From Petrolisthes cinctipes (lineage: Eukaryota > Arthropoda > Malacostraca > Decapoda > Porcellanidae), in the NCBI GenBank assembly GCA_033782935.1, contig JAWQEG010001220.1, forward strand, positions 2,480,001-2,544,000: a stretch of DNA of 64,000 nucleotides, read 5' to 3'. Position 1 is the stretch's first letter; each line of letters starts with the position of its first letter. Shown here one piece after another: positions 48,726 through 61,112 of the stretch. Below the pieces are notes generated by a model, which had not been told where the DNA came from, searched no databases, and saw only the letters and a list, made by a program, of their open reading frames with translations. Both the position numbers and the translations under genes were made by a program.

Positions 48726-50182
48726 GACCTTTTAGGTGCACAAAAGTCGATATGTGCATGCATCTTCAGTACCCGTTTATATCTCAAATTCAGGCTCAAA
48801 ACACCCGAAAATTCAATATTTTGGGGTCCCAGAAGCAATCTGTACATGCCTACTCAGTGTTAGAGTATTTTCAAAATACAGGCCCAAAACATGCTGAAAA
48901 TCGATATTTTAGATGCCCAAAGTCAATATGTGCATGTATCTTCTGTACCCGTTTATATCTCAAATTCAGGCTCAAAACACCCGAAAATTCAATATTTTGG
49001 GGTCCCAGAAGCAATCTGTACATGCCTACACAGTGCTAGAATATTTTCAAAATATAGGCTAAAAACGTGCTAAAAATCGACATTTTAGGTGCCAAAAAAT
49101 CGATATCTCAAATTCAGTCCCAAAACACCCGAAAATTCGATATTTAGAGGTCCCAGAAGGTATCTGTACATGCTTACTCCATGTAGGAGTATTTTCAAAA
49201 TACAGGCCAAAAACATAATGAAAATCGATCTTTTATGTGACCAAAAGTCGATTTGTGCATGCATCTTCTGTACCCGTTTATATCTCAAATTCTGGCCCTA
49301 AACACCCGAAAATTCGATATTTTGGGGTCCCAGAAGCGATCTGTACATGCCTACTCCGTGTTAGAGTATTTTCAAAATTCAGGCCCAAAACATGCTGAAA
49401 ATCGATATTTTTGGTGCCCAAAGTCAATATGTGCATGTATCTTCTGTACCCGTTTATATCTCAAATTCAGGCTCAAAACACCCGAAAATTCAATATTTTG
49501 GGGTCCCAGAAGCAATCTGTACATGCCTACTCAGTGCTAGAATATTTTCAAAATATAGGCTAAAAACATGCTAAATATCGATCTTTTAGGTGCCAAAAAG
49601 TCGATATCTCAAATTCAGTCCCAAAATACCCGAAAATTCGATATTTAGGGGTCCCAGAAGCGATCTGTACATGCCTACTCCGTGTTAGAGTATTTTCAAA
49701 ATACATGCTCAAAACATACTGAAAATCGATCTTTTAGGTGCACAAAAGTCGATATGTGCATGCATCTTCAGTACCCGTTTATATCTCAAATTCAGGCTCA
49801 AAACACCCGAAAATTCAATATTTTGGGGTCCCAGAAGCAATCTGTACATGCCTATTCAGTGTTAGAGTATTTTCAAAATATTGGCCCAAAACATGCTGAA
49901 AAACGATATTTTAGATGCCCAAAGTCAATATGTGCATGTATCTTCTGTACCCGTTTATATCTCAAATTCAGGCTCAAAACACCCGAAAATTCAATATTTT
50001 GGGGTCCCAGAAGCAATCTGTACATGCCTACACAGTGCTAGAATATTTTCAAAATATAGGCTAAAAACATGCTAAAAATCGACATTTTAGGTGCCAAAAA
50101 ATCGATATCTCAAATTCAGTCCCAAAACACCCGAAAATTCGATATTTAGAGGTCCCAGAAGGTATCTGTACATGCCTACTCC
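48680..50182 (+). repeat. ABC nine-monomer block, copy 1 (1503 bp)
   Basis: Three 501-bp trimers. A has cgaccttttagg and ends with aaacgtgctaaaaatcg. B has ctccatgtaggag, cataatgaaaatc and gtcgatttgtgc. C has gcctattcagtg, caaaatattggccc and gctgaaaaacgatat. Trimer D (50183-50673, 491 bp, with aaagacatac and gtcgataagtgc) follows. Units start at the GTG before each L1, used here only as a convenient phase. Confidence 0.9.
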
Positions 50183-50673
50183 GTGTTAGAGTATTTTCAA
50201 AATACAGGCCAAAGACATACTGAAAATCGATCTTTTAGGTGCCCAATAGTCGATAAGTGCATGCATCTTCTGTACCCGTTTATATCTCAAATTCTGGCCC
50301 TAAACACGCGAAAATTCGATATTTTTGGGTCCCAGAAGCGATCTGTACATGCCTACTCCGTGTTAGAGTATTTTCAAAATTCAGGCCCAAAACATGCTGA
50401 AAATCGATATTTTTGGTGCCCAAAGTCAATATGTGCATGTATCTTCTGTACCCGTTTATATCTCAAATTCAGGCTCAAAACACCCGAAAATTCAATATTT
50501 TGGGGTCCCAGAAGCAATCTGTACAGTGCTAGAATATTTTCAAAATATAGGCTAAAAACATGCTAAAAATCGATCTTTTAGGTGCCAAAAAGTCGATATC
50601 TCAAATTCAGTCCCAAAACACCCGAAAATTCGATATTTAGGGGTCCCAGAAGCGATCTGTACATGCCTACTCC

Positions 50674-52176
50674 GTGTTAGAGTATTTTCAAAATACATGC
50701 TCAAAACATACTGAAAATCGACCTTTTAGGTGCACAAAAGTCGATATGTGCATGCATCTTCAGTACCCGTTTATATCTCAAATTCAGGCTCAAAACACCC
50801 GAAAATTCAATATTTTGGGGTCCCAGAAGCAATCTGTACATGCCTACTCAGTGTTAGAGTATTTTCAAAATACAGGCCCAAAACATGCTGAAAATCGATA
50901 TTTTAGATGCCCAAAGTCAATATGTGCATGTATCTTCTGTACCCGTTTATATCTCAAATTCAGGCTCAAAACACCCGAAAATTCAATATTTTGGGGTCCC
51001 AGAAGCAATCTGTACATGCCTACACAGTGCTAGAATATTTTCAAAATATAGGCTAAAAACGTGCTAAAAATCGACATTTTAGGTGCCAAAAAATCGATAT
51101 CTCAAATTCAGTCCCAAAACACCCGAAAATTCGATATTTAGAGGTCCCAGAAGGTATCTGTACATGCTTACTCCATGTAGGAGTATTTTCAAAATACAGG
51201 CCAAAAACATAATGAAAATCGATCTTTTATGTTCCCAAAAGTCGATTTGTGCATGCATCTTCTGTACCCGTTTATATCTCAAATTCTGGCCCTAAACACC
51301 CGAAAATTCGATATTTTGGGGTCCCAGAAGCGATCTGTACATGCCTACTCCGTGTTAGAGTATTTTCAAAATTCAGGCCCAAAACATGCTGAAAATCGAT
51401 ATTTTTGGTGCCCAAAGTCAATATGTGCATGTATCTTCTGTACCCGTTTATATCTCAAATTCAGGCTCAAAACACCCGAAAATTCAATATTTTGGGGTCC
51501 CAGAAGCAATCTGTACATGCCTACTCAGTGCTAGAATATTTTCAAAATATAGGCTAAAAACATGCTAAATATCGATCTTTTAGGTGCCAAAAAGTCGATA
51601 TCTCAAATTCAGTCCCAAAACACCCGAAAATTCGATATTTAGGGGTCCCAGAAGCGATCTGTACATGCCTACTCCGTGTTAGAGTATTTTCAAAATACAT
51701 GCTCAAAACATACTGAAAATCGATCTTTTAGGTGCACAAAAGTCGATATGTGCATGCATCTTCAGTACCCGTTTATATCTCAAATTCAGGCTCAAAACAC
51801 CCGAAAATTCAATATTTTGGGGTCCCAGAAGCAATCTGTACATGCCTATTCAGTGTTAGAGTATTTTCAAAATATTGGCCCAAAACATGCTGAAAAACGA
51901 TATTTTAGATGCCCAAAGTCAATATGTGCATGTATCTTCTGTACCCGTTTATATCTCAAATTCAGGCTCAAAACACCCGAAAATTCAATATTTTGGGGTC
52001 CCAGAAGCAATCTGTACATGCCTACTCAGTGCTAGAATATTTTCAAAATATAGGCTAAAAACATGCTAAATATCGATCTTTTAGGTGCCAAAAAGTCGAT
52101 ATCTCAAATTCAGTCCCAAAACACCCGAAAATTCGATATTTAGGGGTCCCAGAAGCGATCTGTACATGCCTACTCC
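50674..52176 (+). repeat. ABC nine-monomer block, copy 2
   Basis: Same A, B and C trimers as 48680-50182, at a 1994-bp offset (ABC plus D). B here has tatgttccc where the other copies have tatgtgccc or tatgtgacc. C is followed by S with gctaaatatcgatc. In this copy the last L2 of C ends actcagtgctag, leading into cassette EFGH instead of D. Confidence 0.9.
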
Positions 52177-53983
52177 GTGTTAGAGTATTTTCAAAATACA
52201 TGCTCAAAACATACTGAAAATCGATCTTTTAGGTGCACAAAAGTCGATATGTGCATGCATCTTCTGTACCCGTTTATATCTCAAATTCTGGCCCTAAACA
52301 CGCGAAAATTCGATATTTTGGGGTCCCAGAAGCGATCTGTACATGCCTACTCCGTGTTAGAGTATTTTCAAAATTCAGGCCCAAAACATGCTGAAAATCG
52401 ATATTTTTGGTGCCCAAAGTCAATATGTGCATGTATCTTCTGTACCCGTTTATATCTCAAATTCAGGCTCAAAACACCCGAAAATTCAATATTTTGGGGT
52501 CCCAGAAGCAATCTGTACAGTGCTAGAATATTTTCAAAAAAAAAGCTAAAAACATGCTAAAAATCGATCTTTTAGGTGCCAAAAAGTCGATATCTCAAAT
52601 TCAGTCCCAAAACACCCGAAAATTTGATATTTTGGGGTCCCAGAAGCGATCTGTACATGCCTACTCCGTGTTAGAGTATTTTCAAAATACAGGCCCAAAA
52701 CATGCTGAAAATCGATATTTTAGATGCCCAAAGTCAATATGTGCATGTATCTTCTGTACCCGTTTATATCTCAAATTCAGGCTCAAAACACCCGAAAATT
52801 CAATATTTTGGGGTCCCAGAAGCAATCTGTACATGCCTACTCAGTGCTAGAATATTTTCAAAATATAGGCTCAAAACATGCTAAAAATCGATCTTTTAGG
52901 TGCCAAAAAGTCGATATCTCAAATTCAGTCCCAAAACACCCGAAAATTCGATATTTAGGGGTCCCAGAAGCGATCTGTACATGCCTACTCCGTGTTAGAG
53001 TATTTTCAAAATACATGCTCAAAACATACTGAAAATCGATCTTTTAGGTGCACAAAAGTCGATATGTGCATGCATCTTCAGTACCCGTTTATATCTCAAA
53101 TTCAGGCTCAAAACACCCGAAAATTCAATATTTTGGGGTCCCTGAAGCAATCTGTACATGCCTACTCAGTGTTAGAGTATTTTCAAAATACAGGCCCAAA
53201 ACATGCTGAAAATCGATATTTTAGATGACCAAAGTCAATATGTGCATGTATCTTTTGTACCCGTTTATATCTCAAATTCAGGCTCAAAACACCCGAAAAT
53301 TCAATATTTTGGGGTCCCAGAAGAAATCTGTACATGCCTACACAGTGCTAGAATATTTTCAAAATATAGGCTAAAAACATGCTAAAAATCGACATTTTAG
53401 GTGCCAAAAAATCGATATCTCAAATTCAGTCCCAAAACACCCGAAAATTCGATATTTAGAGGTCCCAGAAGGTATCTGTACATGCCTACTCCATGTTAGA
53501 GTATTTTCAAAATACAGGCCAAAAACATACTGAAAATCGATCTTTTAGGTGCACAAAAGTCGATATGTGCATGCATCTTCAGTACCCGTTTATATCTCAA
53601 ATTCAGGCTCAAAACACCCGAAAATTCGATATTTTGGGGTCCCAGAAGCGACCTGTACATGCCTACTCCGTGTTAGAGTATTTTCAAAATTCAGGCCCAA
53701 AACATGCTGAAAATCGATATTTTAGATGCCCAAAGTCAATATGTGCATGTATCTTCTGTACCCGTTTATATCTCAAATTCAGGCTCAAAACACCCGAAAA
53801 TTCAATATTTTGGGGTCCCAGAAGCAGTCTGTACAGTGCTAGAATATTTTCAAAATATAGGCTAAAAACATGCTAAAAATCGATCTTTTAGGTGCCAAAA
53901 AGTCGATATCTCAAATTCAGTCCCAAAACACCCGAAAATTCGATATTTAGGGGTCCCAGAAGCGATCTGTACATGCCTACTCC
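52177..53983 (+). repeat. EFGH cassette, copy 1 (1807 bp)
   Basis: E (491 bp) has aaacacgcgaaaattc and the 9-A run. F (324 bp) is S 52553 joined directly to L2 52701, with no L1, and the S has a hybrid second half (gaaaatttgatattttgggg). G (501 bp) has agatgaccaaag and cagaagaaatctg. H (491 bp) has ctccatgttagag, gcgacctgtac and gcagtctgtacag. The order E-F-G-H recurs at 56990. Confidence 0.88.
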
Positions 53984-55486
53984 GTGTTAGAGTATTTTCA
54001 AAATACATGCTCAAAACATACTGAAAATCGACCTTTTAGGTGCACAAAAGTCGATATGTGCATGCATCTTCATTACCCGTTTATATCTCAAATTCAGGCT
54101 CAAAACACCCGAAAATTCAATATTTTGGGGTCCCAGAAGCAATCTGTACATGCCTACTCAGTGTTAGAGTATTTTCAAAATACAGGCCAAAAACATGCTG
54201 AAAATCGATATTTTAGATGCCCAAAGTCAATATGTGCATGTATCTTCTGTACCCGTTTATATCTCAAATTCAGGCTCAAAACACCCGAAAATTCAATATT
54301 TTGGGGTCCCAGAAGCAATCTGTACATGCCTACACAGTGCTAGAATATTTTCAAAATATAGGCTAAAAACGTGCTAAAAATCGACATTTTAGGTGCCAAA
54401 AAATCGATATCTCAAATTCAGTCCCAAAACACCCGAAAATTCGATATTTAGAGGTCCCAGAAGGTATCTGTACATGCTTACTCCATGTAGGAGTATTTTC
54501 AAAATACAGGCCAAAAACATAATGAAAATCGATCTTTTATGTGCCCAAAAGTCGATTTGTGCATGCATCTTCTGTACCCGTTTATATCTCAAATTCTGGC
54601 CCTAAACACCCGAAAATTCGATATTTTGGGGTCCCAGAAGCGATCTGTACATGCCTACTCCGTGTTAGAGTATTTTCAAAATTCAGGCCCAAAACATGCT
54701 GAAAATCGATATTTTTGGTGCCCAAAGTCAATATGTGCATGTATCTTCTGTACCCGTTTATATCTCAAATTCAGGCTCAAAACACCCGAAAATTCAATAT
54801 TTTGGGGTCCCAGAAGCAATCTGTACATGCCTACTCAGTGCTAGAATATTTTCAAAATATAGGCTAAAAACATGCTAAATATCGATCTTTTAGGTGCCAA
54901 AAAGTCGATATCTCAAATTCAGTCCCAAAACACCCGAAAATTCGATATTTAGGGGTCCCAGAAGCGATCTGTACATGCCTACTCCGTGTTAGAGTATTTT
55001 CAAAATACATGCTCAAAACATACTGAAAATCGATCTTTTAGGTGCACAAAAGTCGATATGTGCATGCATCTTCAGTACCCGTTTATATCTCAAATTCAGG
55101 CTCAAAACACCCGAAAATTCAATATTTTGGGGTCCCAGAAGCAATCTGTACATGCCTATTCAGTGTTAGAGTATTTTCAAAATATTGGCCCAAAACATGC
55201 TGAAAAACGATATTTTAGATGCCCAAAGTCAATATGTGCATGTATCTTCTGTACCCGTTTATATCTCAAATTCAGGCTCAAAACACCCGAAAATTCAATA
55301 TTTTGGGGTCCCAGAAGCAATCTGTACATGCCTACTCAGTGCTAGAATATTTTCAAAATATAGGCTAAAAACATGCTAAATATCGATCTTTTAGGTGCCA
55401 AAAAGTCGATATCTCAAATTCAGTCCCAAAACACCCGAAAATTCGATATTTAGGGGTCCCAGAAGCGATCTGTACATGCCTACTCC
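53984..55486 (+). repeat. ABC nine-monomer block, copy 3
   Basis: A here has cttcattaccc (54070) in place of cttcagtaccc, a variant shared only with copy 4. The 1503-bp block is followed immediately by another ABC, so copies 3 and 4 form a direct tandem pair. I noticed no difference between copies 3 and 4. Confidence 0.9.
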
Positions 55487-56989
55487 GTGTTAGAGTATTT
55501 TCAAAATACATGCTCAAAACATACTGAAAATCGACCTTTTAGGTGCACAAAAGTCGATATGTGCATGCATCTTCATTACCCGTTTATATCTCAAATTCAG
55601 GCTCAAAACACCCGAAAATTCAATATTTTGGGGTCCCAGAAGCAATCTGTACATGCCTACTCAGTGTTAGAGTATTTTCAAAATACAGGCCAAAAACATG
55701 CTGAAAATCGATATTTTAGATGCCCAAAGTCAATATGTGCATGTATCTTCTGTACCCGTTTATATCTCAAATTCAGGCTCAAAACACCCGAAAATTCAAT
55801 ATTTTGGGGTCCCAGAAGCAATCTGTACATGCCTACACAGTGCTAGAATATTTTCAAAATATAGGCTAAAAACGTGCTAAAAATCGACATTTTAGGTGCC
55901 AAAAAATCGATATCTCAAATTCAGTCCCAAAACACCCGAAAATTCGATATTTAGAGGTCCCAGAAGGTATCTGTACATGCTTACTCCATGTAGGAGTATT
56001 TTCAAAATACAGGCCAAAAACATAATGAAAATCGATCTTTTATGTGCCCAAAAGTCGATTTGTGCATGCATCTTCTGTACCCGTTTATATCTCAAATTCT
56101 GGCCCTAAACACCCGAAAATTCGATATTTTGGGGTCCCAGAAGCGATCTGTACATGCCTACTCCGTGTTAGAGTATTTTCAAAATTCAGGCCCAAAACAT
56201 GCTGAAAATCGATATTTTTGGTGCCCAAAGTCAATATGTGCATGTATCTTCTGTACCCGTTTATATCTCAAATTCAGGCTCAAAACACCCGAAAATTCAA
56301 TATTTTGGGGTCCCAGAAGCAATCTGTACATGCCTACTCAGTGCTAGAATATTTTCAAAATATAGGCTAAAAACATGCTAAATATCGATCTTTTAGGTGC
56401 CAAAAAGTCGATATCTCAAATTCAGTCCCAAAACACCCGAAAATTCGATATTTAGGGGTCCCAGAAGCGATCTGTACATGCCTACTCCGTGTTAGAGTAT
56501 TTTCAAAATACATGCTCAAAACATACTGAAAATCGATCTTTTAGGTGCACAAAAGTCGATATGTGCATGCATCTTCAGTACCCGTTTATATCTCAAATTC
56601 AGGCTCAAAACACCCGAAAATTCAATATTTTGGGGTCCCAGAAGCAATCTGTACATGCCTATTCAGTGTTAGAGTATTTTCAAAATATTGGCCCAAAACA
56701 TGCTGAAAAACGATATTTTAGATGCCCAAAGTCAATATGTGCATGTATCTTCTGTACCCGTTTATATCTCAAATTCAGGCTCAAAACACCCGAAAATTCA
56801 ATATTTTGGGGTCCCAGAAGCAATCTGTACATGCCTACTCAGTGCTAGAATATTTTCAAAATATAGGCTAAAAACATGCTAAATATCGATCTTTTAGGTG
56901 CCAAAAAGTCGATATCTCAAATTCAGTCCCAAAACACCCGAAAATTCGATATTTAGGGGTCCCAGAAGCGATCTGTACATGCCTACTCC
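55487..56989 (+). repeat. ABC nine-monomer block, copy 4
   Basis: Tandem partner of copy 3 (offset 1503 bp) and also of copy 2 (offset 4813 bp, since EFGH and one ABC lie between). It shares cattaccc with copy 3. It leads into the second EFGH cassette just as copy 2 leads into the first. Confidence 0.9.
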
Positions 56990-58806
56990 GTGTTAGAGTA
57001 TTTTCAAAATACATGCTCAAAACATACTGAAAATCGATCTTTTAGGTGCACAAAAGTCGATATGTGCATGCATCTTCTGTACCCGTTTATATCTCAAATT
57101 CTGGCCCTAAACACGCGAAAATTCGATATTTTGGGGTCCCAGAAGCGATCTGTACATGCCTACTCCGTGTTAGAGTATTTTCAAAATTCAGGCCCAAAAC
57201 ATGCTGAAAATCGATATTTTTGGTGCCCAAAGTCAATATGTGCATGTATCTTCTGTACCCGTTTATATCTCAAATTCAGGCTCAAAACACCCGAAAATTC
57301 AATATTTTGGGGTCCCAGAAGCAATCTGTACAGTGCTAGAATATTTTCAAAAAAAAAGCTAAAAACATGCTAAAAATCGATCTTTTAGGTGCCAAAAAGT
57401 CGATATCTCAAATTCAGTCCCAAAACACCCGAAAATTTGATATTTTGGGGTCCCAGAAGCGATCTGTACATGCCTACTCCGTGTTAGAGTATTTTCAAAA
57501 TACAGGCCCAAAACATGCTGAAAATCGATATTTTAGATGCCCAAAGTCAATATGTGCTTGTATCTTCTGTACCCGTTTATATCTCAAATTCAGGCTCAAA
57601 ACACCCGAAAATTCAATATTTTGGGGTCCCAGAAGCAATCTGTACATGCCTACTCAGTGCTAGAATATTTTCAAAATATAGGCTCAAAACATGCTAAAAA
57701 TCGATCTTTTAGGTGCCAAAAAGTCGATATCTCAAATTCAGTCCCAAAACACCCGAAAATTCGATATTTAGGGGTCCCAGAAGGGATCTGTACATGCCTA
57801 CTCCGTGTTAGAGTATTTTCAAAATACATGCTCAAAACATACTGAAAATCGATCTTTTAGGTGCACAAAAGTCGATATGTGCATGCATCTTCAGTACCCG
57901 TTTATATCTCAAATTCAGGCTCAAAACACCCGAAAATTCAATATTTTGGGGTCCCAGAAGCAATCTGTACATGCCTACTCAGTGTTAGAGTATTTTCAAA
58001 ATACAGGCCCAAAACATGCTGAAAATCGATATTTTAGATGACCAAAGTCAATATGTGCATGTATCTTTTGTACCCGTTTATATCTCAAATTCAGGCTCAA
58101 AACACCCGAAAATTCAATATTTTGGGGTCCCAGAAGAAATCTGTACATGCCTACACAGTGCTAGAATATTTTCAAAATATAGGCTAAAAACATGCTAAAA
58201 ATCGACATTTTAGGTGCCAAAAAATCGATATCTCAAATTCAGTCCCAAAACACCCGAAAATTCGATATTTAGAGGTCCCAGAAGGTATCTGTACATGCCT
58301 ACTCCATGTTAGAGTATTTTCAAAATACAGGCCAAAAACATACTGAAAATCGATCTTTTAGGTGCACAAAAGTCGATATGTGCATGCATCTTCAGTACCC
58401 GTTTATATCTCAAATTCAGGCTCAAAACACCCGAAAATTCGATATTTTGGGGTCCCAGAAGCGACCTGTACATGCCTACTCCGTGTTAGAGTATTTTCAA
58501 AATTCAGGCCCAAAACATGCTGAAAATCGATATTTTAGATGCCCAAAGTCAATATGTGCATGTATCTTCTGTACCCGTTTATATCTCAAATTCAGGCTCA
58601 AAACACCCAAAAATTCAATATTTTGGGGTCCCAGAAGCAATCTGTACATGCCTACACAGTGCTAGAATATTTTCAAAATATAGGCTAAAAACATGCTGAA
58701 AATCGATATTTTAGGTGCCAAAAAATCGATATCTCAAATTCAGTCCCAAAACACCCGAAAATTCGATATTTAGAGGTCCCAGAAGGTATCTGTACATGCC
58801 TACTCC
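56990..58806 (+). repeat. EFGH cassette, copy 2
   Basis: Matches 52177-53983 at an offset of 4813 bp, including the 9-A run (57349-57357), the S-L2 dimer, agatgaccaaag, cagaagaaatctg and gcgacctgtac. Differences seen: atgtgcttgtatc (near 57556), cagaagggatctg (near 57783), ggtcccagaagc against ggtccctgaagc (copy 1, near 53141). H is 501 bp here because its L2 lacks the 10-bp deletion; the match ends near 58.61 kb. Confidence 0.88.
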
Positions 58807-61112
58807 GTGTTAGAGTATTTTCAAAATACAGGCCAAAAACATACTGAAAATCGATCTTTTAGGTGCCCAAAAGTCGATATGTGCATGCATCTTCTGTACC
58901 CGTTTATATTTTAAATTCTGGCCCTAAACACCCGAAAATTCGATATTTTGGGGTCCCAGAAGCGATCTGTACATGCCTTCTCCGTGTTAGAGTATTTTCA
59001 AAATACAGGCCCAAAACATGCTGAAAATCGATATTTTTGGTGCCCAAAGTCAATATGTGCATGTATCTTCTGTACCCGTTTATATTTCAAATTCAGGCTC
59101 AAAACACCCGAAAATTCAATATTTTGGGGTCCCAGAAGCGATCTGTACATGCCTACTCCGTGTTAGAGTATTTTCAAAATTCAGGCCCAAAACATGCTGA
59201 AAATCGATATTTTTGGTGCCCAAAGTCAATATGTGCATGTATCTTCTGTACCCGTTTATATCTCAAATTCAGGCTCAAAACACCCGAAAATTCAATATTT
59301 TGGGGTCCCAGAAGCAATCTGTACATGCCTACTCAGTGCTAGAATATTTTCAAAATATAGGCTAAAAACATGCTAAAAATCGATCTTTTAGGTGCCAAAA
59401 AGTCGATATCTCAAATTCATTCCCAAAACACCCGAAAATTCGATATTTAGGGGTCCCAGAAGCGATCTGTACATGCCTACTCCGTGTTAGAGTATTTTCA
59501 AAATACATGCTCAAAACATACTGAAAATCGATCTTTTAGGTGCACAAAAGTCGATATGTGCATTCATCTTCAGTACCCGTTTATATCTCAAATTCTGGCC
59601 CTAAACACCCAAAAATTCGATATTTTGGGGTCCCAGAAGCGATCTGTACATGCCTACTCCGTGTTAGAGTATTTTCAAAATTCAGGCCCAAAACATGCTA
59701 AATCGATATTTTTGGTGCCCAAAGTCAATATGTTCATGTATCTTCTGTACCCGTTTATATCTCAAATTCAGGCTCAAAACACCTGAAAATTCAATATTTT
59801 GGGGTCCCAGAAGCAATCTGTACAGTGCTAGAATATTTTCAAAATATAGGCTAAAAACATGCTAAAAATCGATCTTTTAGGTGCCAAAAAGTCGATATCT
59901 CAAATTCAGTCCCAAAACACCCGAAAATTCGATATTTAGGGGTCCCAGAAGCGATCTGTACATGCCTACTCAGTGTTAGAGTATTTTCAAAATACATGCT
60001 CAAAACATACTGAAAATCGATCTTTTAGGTGCACAAAAGTCGATATGTGCATTCATCTTCAGTACCCGTTTATATCTCAAATTCAGGCTAAAAACACCCG
60101 AAAATTCAATATTTTGGGATCCCAGAAGCAACCTGTACATGCCTACTCAGTGTTAGAGTATTTTCAAAATACATGCCCAAAACATGCTGAAAATCGATAT
60201 TTTAGATGCCCAAAGTCAATATGTGCATGTATCTTCTGTACCCGTTTATATCTCAAATTCAGGCTCAAAACACCTGAAAATTCAATATTTTGGGGTCCCA
60301 GAAGCAATCTGTACAGTGCTAGAATATTTTCAAAATATAGGCTAAAAACATGCTAAAAATCGATCTTTTAGGTGCCAAAAAGTCGATATCTCAAATTCAG
60401 TCCCAAAACACCCGAAAATTCGATATTTAGGGGTCCCAGAAGCGATCTGTACATGCCTACACAGTGCTAGAATATTTTCAAAATATAGGCTAAAAACATG
60501 CTGAAAATCGATATTTTAGGTGCCAAAAAATCGATATCTCAAATTCAGTCCCAAAACACCCGAAAATTCGATATTTAGAGGTCCCAGAATGTATCTGTAC
60601 ATGCCTACTCCGTGTTAGAGTATTTTCAAAATACAGGCCAAAAACATACTGAAAATCGATCTTTTAGGTGCCCAAAAGTCGATATGTGCATGCATCTTCT
60701 GTACCCGTTTATATCTTAAATTCTGGCCCTAAACACCCGAAAATTCGATATTTTGGGGTCCCAGAAGCGATCTGTACATGCCTACTCCGTGTTAGAGTAT
60801 TTTCAAAATACAGGCCCAAAACATGCTGAAAATCGATATTTTTGGTGCCCAAAGTCAATATGTGCATGTATCTTCTGTACCCGTTTATATCTCAAATTCA
60901 GACTCAAAACACCCGAAAATTCAATATTTTGGGGTCCCAGAAGCAATCTGTACATGCCTACTCAGTGCTAGAATATTTTCAAAATATAGGCTAAAAACAT
61001 GCTAAAAATCGATCTTTTAGGTGCCAAAAAGTCGATATCTCAAATTCAGTCCCAAAACACCCGAAAATTCGATATTTAGGGGTCCCAGAAGCGATCTGTA
61101 CATGCCTACTCC
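58807..61112 (+). repeat. Irregular section with L2-L2 and S-S pairs
   Basis: L2 59017-59192 is followed by L2 59193-59368. The first has an end typical of L1 (gcgatctg, ctccgtgttagag, caaaattcaggccc), so it is an L2/L1 hybrid. The L1 at 59517 is followed by an L2 near 59694 that lacks two bases (catgctaaatcgat). S 60349-60496 is followed by S 60497-60644; the first S ends like L2 (acacagtgctagaatatt). L1 at 58840 and 60645 share the altered tattttaaattctgg or tatcttaaattctgg. Confidence 0.85.
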
